Shown here: positions 17,540 to 26,255 of the stretch, piece after piece
Layout: the number at the start of each line of letters is the position of its first letter
How positions within the stretch are numbered: position 1 is the stretch's first letter
DNA from: Thiorhodovibrio litoralis
Lineage (GTDB): Bacteria > Pseudomonadota > Gammaproteobacteria > Chromatiales > Chromatiaceae
Direction: 5' to 3'
DNA length: 64,000 nucleotides
Assembly (NCBI RefSeq): GCF_033954455.1
Contig: NZ_CP121473.1
Coordinates: forward strand, 3,892,501-3,956,500
Translations under genes and position numbers: made by a program
Notes under the pieces: generated by a model
Seen by the model: only the letters and a program-made list of their open reading frames with translations
What the model was told of the DNA's origin: nothing
Databases searched by the model: none

Positions 17540-18364
17540 TTGAACTCATCGCCGCGGCATACCGCGCCACAACTCGGGCACCGGGCGCGCAAGCGCTTCG
17601 GTCAGAATTTTCTGCATGATCCGGGCGTGATCGGCCGTATTCTGGCCACCATCGCTGCGCAACCGGGCGACGCACTGGTCGAGATCGGCCCTGGCCGGGG
17701 CGCCCTCACCTGCGGATTACTGGCCGCCGCGGGCGAGCTCGATGCCATCGAGCTTGACCGCGATCTGATCGCGCCTTTGCAGCAAGCATGCGCCAACCTC
17801 GGCCAGCTGCGGCTGCATCAGGCCGATGCCTTGCGCTTCGACTTCGCTGCCCTGAACAAAGGCAAGCCGCTGCGCATGGTCGGCAACTTGCCCTACAACA
17901 TCTCGACGCCGTTGTTGTTTCATCTGCTCGACCACGCCAGCATCATTGCCGACATGTATCTGATGCTGCAAAAAGAAGTGGTTGAGCGCATTGCCGCCGA
18001 CCCGGGCACTAAGCTGTATGGGCGCCTGTCGGTGATGGTGCAAAGTCGTGGCGAGGTTGAATCGCTGTTTCGCATCGGCCCGGGCGCCTTCCACCCGGCG
18101 CCGAGCGTCGACTCGGCCCTGTTGCGCCTGCGCGTGCCGACGCAGCCGCCCGTCGCCATTGGCGACCGGGAGCATCATGCGCGGCTGGTCGCTGCGGCCT
18201 TCGCGCAGCGACGCAAGACATTGCGCAACAGTCTGCGCGATCAGATCCCGCCGGCAGCCTTCGAGCAGGCAGAGATCGATCCGGGCGCGCGCGCCGAGAC
18301 CCTGACGGTCGAGGATTTCGCGCGCCTGTCCAATAACGCTTGTAATCTTGAGGTTAAACCCTGA
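17540..18364 (+). CDS. rsmA: 16S rRNA (A1518/A1519) dimethyltransferase RsmA
   Basis: 274 residues. Dimethylates two adjacent adenosines near the 3' end of 16S rRNA. Diagnostic segments are ARKRFGQNFLHD, VEIGPGRGALT, GNLPYNISTPLLFHLL and a C-terminal helical domain with QRRKTLRNSL. The only start giving the normal N-terminus is the TTG at 17540. It lies 45 bp before lon. Confidence 0.95.
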   Translation: MNSSPRHTAPQLGHRARKRFGQNFLHDPGVIGRILATIAAQPGDALVEIGPGRGALTCGLLAAAGELDAIELDRDLIAPLQQACANLGQLRLHQADALRFDFAALNKGKPLRMVGNLPYNISTPLLFHLLDHASIIADMYLMLQKEVVERIAADPGTKLYGRLSVMVQSRGEVESLFRIGPGAFHPAPSVDSALLRLRVPTQPPVAIGDREHHARLVAAAFAQRRKTLRNSLRDQIPPAAFEQAEIDPGARAETLTVEDFARLSNNACNLEVKP

Positions 18365-18409
18365 GATTTGCGGGCTTAACCAAACCGGCCCCCAAGCTGG
18401 AGAGACTGC

Positions 18410-21109
18410 ATGCATGATAAGGACAGTGACGGCGAACCGATCTGGGATATTCACCCACCCGAACCGGAGCCATCTGATCGGGCCGAGCCCGACCAGGATG
18501 CGCCGCTTCCCTCGGCTTCGAGCGCAGACGCCAAAGACCAGGATGCAGAGGACGATGCATCCGAGCAACTCGCGGACGACCTGGTCCCCCAGGCCCTGGT
18601 CGAGGCCCTCGCCGATCGCCTGCCACGGGCACTCCGCGACGAGCTTCTGAAAAGAATGCGGCGGGAAAAACCCGACATCGAGCATTCCGATATCGACGAG
18701 CTGAGTGCCTCCTCTGATGACGCAGAAGAGGACGGCGACGAAGACGATGAACATCGCAGCCGCGGCAAGCTGGCGCGAGCCCGCGATGTGATGCCCACGC
18801 GCATTCCGCTGCTGCCGGTCGCCTCGCGCCCCTTCTTCCCGGGCCAGGCTGTGCCGCTGCTGATGGATGCGAGCCACTGGGGCCCAACCATCGAGGCCGT
18901 GGCAGAATCCGACCACAAAATTCTTGGCATTGTGCTGGTCAACAGCGAAACCTCGGAATCAGCCAAGGTCGAGAATTTCCGCCAAATCGGCACTGCCGCG
19001 CGCGTGCACCGCGCCGCCGAGTCCGAAGGCAAGCTCCAGGTTCTGGTCGAGTGCCTGCAGCGCTTCCGGATCAATCGGTTCAGCCGGCGGCGCGCGCCCT
19101 TTGCCGCTCAAGTCGACTATCTGCCGGAGCCGGCACCGGTGCCCGAGGACGAGGTCAAGGCTTATGCCATGGCCATTATCAACACCATCAAGGAGCTTTT
19201 GCCGCTCAACCCGCTTTATGTGGAAGAGCTACGCATGTTCCTCGACCGTTTTGGCCCCGATGATCCCTCGCACCTGGCGGACTTTGCCGCCAGCCTGACT
19301 ACCTCCACGAAGGTCCAGCTCCAGGAGGTACTTGAGGCCGTGCCGCTGATGAAGCGCATGGAGAAGGTGCTGGTGCTTCTGAATAAAGAGCTGGAGCTCG
19401 CTCACGCCCAGCAGACCATCCGCCAATCGGTCGAGGAGCGGATGCAGAAAACCCAGCGCGAGTTCTTTCTGCGCGAGCAACTCAAAGCCATCCAGAAAGA
19501 GCTTGGCATCGCCAAGGATGACCGCACCGCCGAGGTGGACCGTTTCAAGGAACGGCTGAAAAAGCTCACGCTCAGCGAAGAAGCCCAAAAGCGCGTCGAT
19601 GAGGAAATGGACAAACTGTCCATTCTCGAAACCGGCTCTCCGGAGTATTCGGTCACGCGCAATTATCTCGACTGGATCACCGTGCTGCCCTGGGGCCGGC
19701 ATTCAAAGGACAAGCTCAACCTCAAGCGCGCCCGCCGGGTGCTCGACCGCGACCACTACGGTCTGGATGACGTCAAGGACCGGATTCTGGAATTTCTCGC
19801 CGTTGGCATCATGAAGGGCGAGATCGCCGGCTCCATCATCCTGCTGGTCGGCCCGCCTGGTGTCGGCAAGACTTCGATCGGTCATTCCATCGCCGATGCG
19901 CTGGGGCGCAAGTTCTATCGCTTCTCGGTCGGTGGCATCCGCGACGAGGCGGAAATCAAGGGCCACCGCCGCACCTACATCGGTGCCATGCCGGGTAAGT
20001 TCTTGCAGGCGATGAAAGAAGCCGGTACCGCCAACCCGGTCATCATGCTCGATGAGATCGACAAAATCGGCGCGTCCTATCACGGCGACCCGGCCTCGGC
20101 CCTGCTGGAGGTGCTCGACCCGGAGCAGAACAACGATTTTCTCGACCATTACCTGGACTTGCGCTTCGATCTGTCCAAGGTGCTGTTCGTCTGCACCGCC
20201 AACCAGACCGACAGCATTCCCGGCCCATTGCTCGACCGCATGGAGGTGATTCAGCTCTCCGGCTACATCGCGAGCGAAAAGCTGGCCATCGCGCGGAAAT
20301 ACCTGCTACCCCGGCAGATCGGCAAAGCCGGGCTCGAGAAGGACGCCATCAAGCTCGATACCCCGACACTGCGCACGCTGATCGAGGGCTATGCACGAGA
20401 CGCCGGCGTGCGTCGGCTGGAGAAACAGCTTGGAAAAATCGTGCGCAAATGCACCGTCAAGCTGCTCGAGGATGCCCCGAAGCCCATCACCGTCTCCGCC
20501 GCGGATCTGAAAGACTATCTCGGCAGCCCGGTGTTTCGCGACGAGCGCAAGCTCTCCGGCCCCGGCGTAGTCACGGGTCTTGCCTGGACCGCCATGGGCG
20601 GCGCCACCCTGTCAGTCGAGGCCCAGCGCACCCACAGTTTCACCCGCGGCTTCAAGCTGACAGGTCAGCTCGGCGATGTGATGAAGGAATCCGCCGATAT
20701 TGCTTATGGCTATGTGGTCAGCCACGCGAAGGAATTCGGCGCTGATCCGGCCTTTTTCGAAAACGCCTTCATCCACCTGCATGTGCCCGCCGGCGCAACG
20801 CCCAAAGACGGGCCCTCTGCGGGCGTCACCATGGCCACGGCCTTGATTTCGCTCGCTCGCGACCAGCCCATCAAGCGCCTCGCCATGACCGGTGAGATCA
20901 CGCTGACGGGTGAGGTCTTCCCGGTTGGCGGCATTCGCGAAAAGCTGATCGCCGCGCGCCGCGCCGGCATTAAGGAGATTCTGCTGCCCGAGGACAACCG
21001 CGGCGAATTCGATGAAGTCCCCGAGCATGTGCGCAAGGGGCTAAGCATTCACTTCATCAACCGCTTCGATGAGGTGCCCCCGCTGGTGTTTCGGCCATCC
21101 AAGCAATGA
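18410..21109 (+). CDS. lon: ATP-dependent Lon protease with acidic N-terminal extension
   Basis: 899 residues, longer than the ~780-800 typical of LonA. Residues 1-~125 are an Asp/Glu-rich extension; the Lon substrate-binding domain begins near MPTRIPLLPVASRPFFPGQ. The AAA+ module has GPPGVGKTS (~480), the protease the Ser-Lys dyad (Ser in KDGPSAGVT ~802, Lys in GGIREKLIAARRAG ~845). It degrades misfolded and regulatory proteins in the cytoplasm. The start is preceded by GGAGAG. Convergent with rfbD. Confidence 0.95.
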   Translation: MHDKDSDGEPIWDIHPPEPEPSDRAEPDQDAPLPSASSADAKDQDAEDDASEQLADDLVPQALVEALADRLPRALRDELLKRMRREKPDIEHSDIDELSASSDDAEEDGDEDDEHRSRGKLARARDVMPTRIPLLPVASRPFFPGQAVPLLMDASHWGPTIEAVAESDHKILGIVLVNSETSESAKVENFRQIGTAARVHRAAESEGKLQVLVECLQRFRINRFSRRRAPFAAQVDYLPEPAPVPEDEVKAYAMAIINTIKELLPLNPLYVEELRMFLDRFGPDDPSHLADFAASLTTSTKVQLQEVLEAVPLMKRMEKVLVLLNKELELAHAQQTIRQSVEERMQKTQREFFLREQLKAIQKELGIAKDDRTAEVDRFKERLKKLTLSEEAQKRVDEEMDKLSILETGSPEYSVTRNYLDWITVLPWGRHSKDKLNLKRARRVLDRDHYGLDDVKDRILEFLAVGIMKGEIAGSIILLVGPPGVGKTSIGHSIADALGRKFYRFSVGGIRDEAEIKGHRRTYIGAMPGKFLQAMKEAGTANPVIMLDEIDKIGASYHGDPASALLEVLDPEQNNDFLDHYLDLRFDLSKVLFVCTANQTDSIPGPLLDRMEVIQLSGYIASEKLAIARKYLLPRQIGKAGLEKDAIKLDTPTLRTLIEGYARDAGVRRLEKQLGKIVRKCTVKLLEDAPKPITVSAADLKDYLGSPVFRDERKLSGPGVVTGLAWTAMGGATLSVEAQRTHSFTRGFKLTGQLGDVMKESADIAYGYVVSHAKEFGADPAFFENAFIHLHVPAGATPKDGPSAGVTMATALISLARDQPIKRLAMTGEITLTGEVFPVGGIREKLIAARRAGIKEILLPEDNRGEFDEVPEHVRKGLSIHFINRFDEVPPLVFRPSKQ

Positions 21110-21189
21110 CCGCCAGAACCCGGGCGATTTTAGCCTCCCCTGCTCAGGGTGCGGGAGTAAGCCAAACGCCAGGGATCAAGAGCCCGTTG

Positions 21190-22104
21190 TTAGTCGGGCA
21201 TCACGCGTTGCAGGTCTCCCAGGCACATGGCCAGCGAATGCCGCCAATCCGGCAGCGCCAGGCCAAAGGTCTCGTGGAAACGATGGGTATCTAACACCGA
21301 ATAGGCCGGACGCGGCGCCGGTGCCGGGTACTCGGAGGTCGGGATCGGCAGCAGTTTGCATTTTAGGCAGCTGGCCTCGCGAATCGCCTCGGCAAAGCCA
21401 TACCAAGAGGTCGCGCCGCCGCTGGTGACATGGTAAAGCCCCTGCACCTCGGCCAGGTTCAGCTCGCCACGGAAGGCGCGGTAGAGAATCTGCGCGGTCA
21501 CCTCGGCCAGCATGCGGCTCCAGGTCGGCGTGCCGATCTGATCATCGACCACCCGCAACTCGGCTCGCTCGCGAAACAGCCGCAGCATGGTGAGCAGGAA
21601 GTTGTTCCCGCGCACCCCATAGACCCAGGCGGTGCGCAAAATCAGTGCGGTGGCACCTGACTCCAGCAGGGCGCGCTCCCCGGCGAGTTTGCTCTTGCCA
21701 TAGACACTGCGCGGCTCGGGCGCATCATCCTCGCGATAGGGGCGATCGGTTTCGCCCGAGAAGACGAAATCCGTCGAGTAATGCACGACGGGAATCCCTG
21801 CCTCGGCCGCGAGCTGACCGATCAGTCCGAGCGCATCGCCATTGATCGCCATGGCCACTTCGGTCTCGCTCTCGGCGCGGTCCACCGCCGTGTAGGCGGC
21901 GGCATTGATCACCGCATCGGGCCCGGTTTCGGAAAACAGCCGCCGCACCGAGGCGGCATCGGCTAAATCGACAGCCGGCCCACGGGCTCCATCGAGCGAG
22001 GCGGCGATGACCTGCCCGAAGGGCGCCAGGGTGCGACACAGCTCCCAGCCGACTTGGCCGTCGGAACCGAGCAGAAGAAGGCGGGGAGTATCTGGTGTGG
22101 CCAT
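21190..22104 (-). CDS. rfbD: dTDP-4-dehydrorhamnose reductase
   Basis: 304 residues of the RmlD family. Rossmann loop LLGSDGQVGWEL, INAAAYTAVDRAE, VHYSTDFVFSG and catalytic YGKSKLAGE are all present. It makes dTDP-L-rhamnose, the last step of rhamnose activation for O-antigen or other polysaccharides. rfbA/B/C are not next to it, so it is an orphan here. Confidence 0.93.
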   Translation of the reverse strand: MATPDTPRLLLLGSDGQVGWELCRTLAPFGQVIAASLDGARGPAVDLADAASVRRLFSETGPDAVINAAAYTAVDRAESETEVAMAINGDALGLIGQLAAEAGIPVVHYSTDFVFSGETDRPYREDDAPEPRSVYGKSKLAGERALLESGATALILRTAWVYGVRGNNFLLTMLRLFRERAELRVVDDQIGTPTWSRMLAEVTAQILYRAFRGELNLAEVQGLYHVTSGGATSWYGFAEAIREASCLKCKLLPIPTSEYPAPAPRPAYSVLDTHRFHETFGLALPDWRHSLAMCLGDLQRVMPD

Positions 22105-22227
22105 GAGGGTTCTTCGTCCTTAGCTGTTGGTGTTGTCATGAGCATTGGCTCGTTCATTTGCGATGCAAAATCATACCTGTTCGAGCCTTCGCTGGCAGCC
22201 TGCGCGCGCGTTGTGAGGGGTTAGCAG

Positions 22228-22593
22228 CTAGTCCTGCCTGGCCGGCAAGGGAGTCTTCTTTCCCTGCTCATCGAGACGCACGAAGGTGGCGCAGGTGGAG
22301 AAAATCTGCATCTCCTCCCCGGTTATCAGATCGTCGCTGAAGACGGTCACCCGATAGTTGATGGAGGTGGTCCCACGGCGACTTTCGCTGGCGGAGAAGC
22401 GCAGCACCATGCCTTGTCGGGCGCTGCAATGGAACACGACATTGTCCATGGCCACGGTCACGAAACGGCAGCCTGGGAAGTCGCGGCTGGCAGCAATCCA
22501 GGAAATCTCGTCCACCCATTTGAGCAGAAACCCGCCAAACAGATACCCGTAGTGGTTCAGGTGCTCGGGTCGCACCACTTTGAAACTTTCCAT
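22228..22593 (-). CDS. Acyl-CoA thioesterase, YciA-type hotdog
   Basis: 121 residues with the hotdog-fold signature NHYGYLFGGFLLKWVDEISWIAA (nucleophile-strand region) and RRGTTSINYRVTVF. Similar to cytoplasmic acyl-CoA thioesterases. The ATG follows AGGGGGCG, and a short hairpin (arms CTGGCG/CGCCAG, 22608-22626) sits just upstream in the leader. Substrate unknown. Confidence 0.82.
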   Translation of the reverse strand: MESFKVVRPEHLNHYGYLFGGFLLKWVDEISWIAASRDFPGCRFVTVAMDNVVFHCSARQGMVLRFSASESRRGTTSINYRVTVFSDDLITGEEMQIFSTCATFVRLDEQGKKTPLPARQD

Positions 22594-22753
22594 ATCGCCC
22601 CCTTTTGCTGGCGAAAAACCCGCCAGTGACCCTACACCAATGACGGTTTTATTGCGCCAGGTCCATGAAATCGCCTTGGGTTTTCTGTATTGTTCCGCGC
22701 CAGTTTAACAACAACGACATCAAGCGCCGGCTGGCGCGACTGAGGGGGTACGC

Positions 22754-24607
22754 ATGACAGAACAGTCCGGGCTCGGCTGGATCGATATTCTGGTTATTCT
22801 TCTCTATCTGATCGCCACCGGCTATCTCGGCTGGCTCGGCTATCGCGGCACGCGCTCGGCGGCGGATTTTCTGGTCGGCGGGCGCTCGGCGCATCCGGTC
22901 ATCATGGCCATCTCCTACGGGGCTACCTTCATCTCCACGGCTGCCATTGTCGGTTTTGGCGGCGTCGCCGGGCTCTTTGGCATGAGCCTGCTATGGCTGA
23001 CTTTTCTGAACATCGGCGTGGGTATTTTCATCGCCTTCGTCTTCTTAGGCGAGCCCACCCGGCGCATGGGCCATCGGCTCGGCGCCCATACCTTTGGCGA
23101 GCTGCTGGGACTGCGCTATCAGAGCCGGGCGGTGCAGATTTTCGCCGGGACACTGGTGTTTCTGTTCATGCCGCTCTACTCGGCTGCGGTGATGACCGGC
23201 GGCAGTATTTTCGCCGCCACCCAGTTTGGTATCGACTTCGAGGTCGCGCTGCTGATCTTCGCGCTCATCACCGCCGCCTACGTGGTACCCGGCGGGCTCA
23301 AGGCGGTCATGTACACCGATACCCTGCAGGGCTTTGTGATGATCGCGGCCATGATCTTTCTGCTCTGGTTCACCTACAGCCAGCTCGGCGGCGTCGGCGA
23401 GGCCCATCGCTTCCTGACCGACATGGCCGACATGGTGCCAGCCAAGCTGCAAGCCATCGGCCATCAAGGCTGGACCGAGATGCCGGTCTTCGGCTGGGGC
23501 TCCAACAGCTATAACCTGTGGTGGATTGTGGTCAGCACCATCATCCTCGGTGTGGGCATCGGCGTGCTGGCACAGCCGCAGCTCGCGGTGCGCTTTATGA
23601 CGGTCCGCAGCCGGCGCGAACTCGACCGCGCGGTGCCCATTGGCGCTGTCTTCATCATGCTGATGACAGGCACGCCCTTCATCGTCGGCAGCCTGTCGAA
23701 CGCCTGGTTCGCCCAGCATGGGCCGCTGCTGAATGGCCAAGTGGAGCAGGTAATCGACGCCGACACTGATCGCGCAATGGTCGCGCTGATGCGCCAGAAC
23801 GACGTCGGTGCCTGGACGCCTATCCTGGGCAAAGACAAGAAGCCCGCCGTGGTGCCCCTGATCATTACCACCCGCGAACAGGCTGCGGATGCCAGCGGCC
23901 AGGGATTCGAGCTGGTCTCCGGGCGCTCGTCCATTATCACCTACGTGAAGGGCGAGGCCGATCAGGTCATCCCAACGTTCATCTCCACCGCCCTGCCACG
24001 CTGGTTCGGAATTATTTTCTTCCTCGCCATGCTGGCGGCGGCCATGAGTACCATGTCGAGTCAGTTCCATACCATCGGCACTGCGGCCGGGCGCGATCTT
24101 TATGAACAGATCAGCCGCAAGCCGCATGGCAGCGAGCCAAGCCTGCTGGCGATGCGCTTGGCGGTGGTTGTCGGCCTACTGGTCGCCGTCACCATCAGCT
24201 ACACGGTGCGCGAAGGCTATGTGATCGCGCGCTTCACCGCGATCTTTTTCGGGCTGTGCGCAGCAGCCTTTATGCCGGCTTATATTGGCGGGCTTTTCTT
24301 CAGAGGCGTCACGCGCGCCGGGGCGCTAGCCTCCATGAGCGTCGGCTTTGGGGTTTCGGCCTTCTGGCTGGTGTTCATCAAGGCCAAGGAGGCGGGGACC
24401 ATCGGACTGGTGCAACTGGTCACCGGCGGCAAGCCCAGCCTGCTCGCCGACGCGCCCAACTGGCCGGTGGTGGACCCAATCGTGGTGGCGCTGCCGCTGT
24501 CGGCGCTGACGCTGATTCTTGTCAGCGCCTTCACCCGCAAGCCCGATGAGGCGCACCTGGCCCAGTGCTTCACCCCCCGCCGTCGCGCGCGCGCAACCGC
24601 ATCCTGA
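22754..24607 (+). CDS. Sodium:solute symporter (SSS family)
   Basis: 617 residues with about 12-13 hydrophobic helices starting at IDILVILLYLIATGYLGW. Typical SSS segments are TRSAADFLVGGRS, GATFISTAAIVGFGG, AAYVVPGGLKAVMYTDTLQG and LAAAMSTMSSQFHTIGTA. A large polar insert at ~335-400 carries VIDADTDRAMVALMRQNDVG. Followed by its small accessory protein and a porin, then by iorAB-paaK, which suggests uptake of an aromatic or organic acid. The start is preceded by GAGGGGG. Confidence 0.9.
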   Translation: MTEQSGLGWIDILVILLYLIATGYLGWLGYRGTRSAADFLVGGRSAHPVIMAISYGATFISTAAIVGFGGVAGLFGMSLLWLTFLNIGVGIFIAFVFLGEPTRRMGHRLGAHTFGELLGLRYQSRAVQIFAGTLVFLFMPLYSAAVMTGGSIFAATQFGIDFEVALLIFALITAAYVVPGGLKAVMYTDTLQGFVMIAAMIFLLWFTYSQLGGVGEAHRFLTDMADMVPAKLQAIGHQGWTEMPVFGWGSNSYNLWWIVVSTIILGVGIGVLAQPQLAVRFMTVRSRRELDRAVPIGAVFIMLMTGTPFIVGSLSNAWFAQHGPLLNGQVEQVIDADTDRAMVALMRQNDVGAWTPILGKDKKPAVVPLIITTREQAADASGQGFELVSGRSSIITYVKGEADQVIPTFISTALPRWFGIIFFLAMLAAAMSTMSSQFHTIGTAAGRDLYEQISRKPHGSEPSLLAMRLAVVVGLLVAVTISYTVREGYVIARFTAIFFGLCAAAFMPAYIGGLFFRGVTRAGALASMSVGFGVSAFWLVFIKAKEAGTIGLVQLVTGGKPSLLADAPNWPVVDPIVVALPLSALTLILVSAFTRKPDEAHLAQCFTPRRRARATAS

Positions 24608-24621
24608 CAGAGGAAACCATC

Positions 24622-24792
24622 ATGCTCGGAATCCCTGACCCCTGGGTCGCCACCGCCTATCTTGGCTGCATTCTAATGGCCATCGTGTCCCTGATCTACG
24701 GACTGGTGCGCCGTAACGCCGCGCCCGATGAAATCACACCCGTCGACCGTGACTGGGCGATCGAAGAGAGGAAAGCTGACCATGATCTATAA
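24622..24792 (+). CDS. Symporter small accessory protein
   Basis: A 56-residue single-span protein: MLGIPDPWVATAYLGCILMA begins the membrane helix (~9-30), followed by a short charged tail EEITP-like region and WAIEERKADHDL. Such short genes directly follow SSS symporters in many bacteria and are annotated as symporter small accessory proteins. It starts 14 bp after the symporter stop (AGAGGA upstream). Its end overlaps the ATG of the porin gene (24782). Confidence 0.78.
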   Translation: MLGIPDPWVATAYLGCILMAIVSLIYGLVRRNAAPDEITPVDRDWAIEERKADHDL

Positions 24793-26176
24793 TCCCCGCC
24801 AGTCCGGCCTGCTCGCCGCCACGCTGCTATCCACTGCCGCGCTGGCCGCCCCGGAACAAGCCAGCAGCCCTTTCGACTGGGGCGCGGATATGCGCCTGCG
24901 CCAGATCTACATCGGCAATGTGGGCCTGAACGACGACAGCCCGATTGCTGATCGCAACTTCGAGCGCCTGCGCCTGCGCCTGTGGGGCAGCTACAAACCC
25001 AATGACCAGTTCGGATTTAACACCCGTCTGATCTGGGAAGGTCGCCACTATGTGCAACCCGATGCTGACACCTACCCCCTGCCCGGCTTCCAGGACTGGT
25101 ACAGCGGTGGGATTCTGTTCGATCAGCTTAATGTCGATCTCAAGCCCATTGCCACACTGCCGCTGACGTTCAAAATCGGCCGTCAGGATCTGATCTTCGG
25201 CAACGGCTGGCTGATCCTCGAGGGCACCCCAATCGATGGATCGCGCACTATCTATTTTGATGCCGCGCGCGCCACCTATCAGCTTGAGGCGCTCGACACC
25301 ACGGTCGATCTGATCTACATCAACCAAGACGCCAATACCGGACGCTTTCCGCAGCCGCTCAATGGCGTCGTCGAAGACCAGACTGAGCAGTATGAGACCG
25401 GCGCGATCCTCTATCTGCGCAACAAAAGCCTGCTAAAAGATGGCGCGGTCGATGGCTACTTCATCTACAAGCACAGCCGCGAGAACCTGACCGATTACGT
25501 CCCCGGCCTCGACACCGTGCGCGAGAACAACGGCGCACCCTTCCCGTCGCCCTCGGATACCGGCGACGTCTATGGCCTCGGCGCCCGGGTCGACACCAAG
25601 TTGACCGACAAATGGAGCCTGCGGGCCGAAACCATCTATGAATGGGGCACGCGCAACGATGCTGATCTCAGTGCCTTTGGCTTCAATAGCCGCATCGGCT
25701 ACTTTCTCGGCGGGCCGCTCGAGCAGTCAGTGCACTTTGAGTACGAATACCTGTCTGGCGATGATCCAAACAATAGCACCAACCAGGCGTTCGACCCCCT
25801 TTGGTCACGCTGGCCGCAATGGAGCGAACTGATGGTTTATCAGTGGCCGCTCGAGAGCCGTGTCGCCGAGGCCACCAACCTGCAGCGCCTCAATCTCGGC
25901 TGGGGCGCCAAACCGCACGAAACCACCACGGTCACCCTCAATTACCAAGCGCTCTTCGCGAATGAAAACAGCACGCGCACCGCATCGCAACTGGCCAACA
26001 TCAGCGAAGACGGCAAATTTCGCGGGCATTTGTTCACTAGCTGGATCAAGACCAAGCTCAACAAGCACCTCTCCGGCCACCTGGTCGCCGAATACCTGCT
26101 GCCCGGCGATTACTACGCCAAAGATCGCCGTGACAACAGCTATTTTGTGCGCGCGGAGATCAACCTTGCCTGGTAG
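24782..26176 (+). CDS. Outer-membrane porin, alginate-export (AlgE-like) family
   Basis: 464 residues from ATG 24782, overlapping the end of the accessory-protein gene; GAGAGGAAAG lies just upstream. A signal peptide (LLAATLLSTAALAA, cleavage near residue 23) precedes a beta-barrel with alternating strands, for example RLRLRLWGSYKPNDQFGFNTRL, FKIGRQDLIFGNGWLILEGTP and a C-terminal strand ending in NLAW (aromatic terminal residue). Probably a specific porin for the symporter's substrate. Confidence 0.82.
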   Translation: MIYNPRQSGLLAATLLSTAALAAPEQASSPFDWGADMRLRQIYIGNVGLNDDSPIADRNFERLRLRLWGSYKPNDQFGFNTRLIWEGRHYVQPDADTYPLPGFQDWYSGGILFDQLNVDLKPIATLPLTFKIGRQDLIFGNGWLILEGTPIDGSRTIYFDAARATYQLEALDTTVDLIYINQDANTGRFPQPLNGVVEDQTEQYETGAILYLRNKSLLKDGAVDGYFIYKHSRENLTDYVPGLDTVRENNGAPFPSPSDTGDVYGLGARVDTKLTDKWSLRAETIYEWGTRNDADLSAFGFNSRIGYFLGGPLEQSVHFEYEYLSGDDPNNSTNQAFDPLWSRWPQWSELMVYQWPLESRVAEATNLQRLNLGWGAKPHETTTVTLNYQALFANENSTRTASQLANISEDGKFRGHLFTSWIKTKLNKHLSGHLVAEYLLPGDYYAKDRRDNSYFVRAEINLAW

Positions 26177-26255
26177 TGCCGGGTCAGGTTGCCGCCTTCC
26201 CGGGATACGCTGATAATCGCCGGTTGAAACGCTTGCAGACAGAGCTCGACTCCCA

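Noticed and set aside
17717-18916. 399-codon minus-strand frame across rsmA and lon
   Set aside because: Crosses two real genes in antisense and has no recognisable domain.
23045-24127. 360-codon minus-strand His/Asp-rich frame opposite the symporter
   Set aside because: Typical antisense artefact of a membrane-protein gene.
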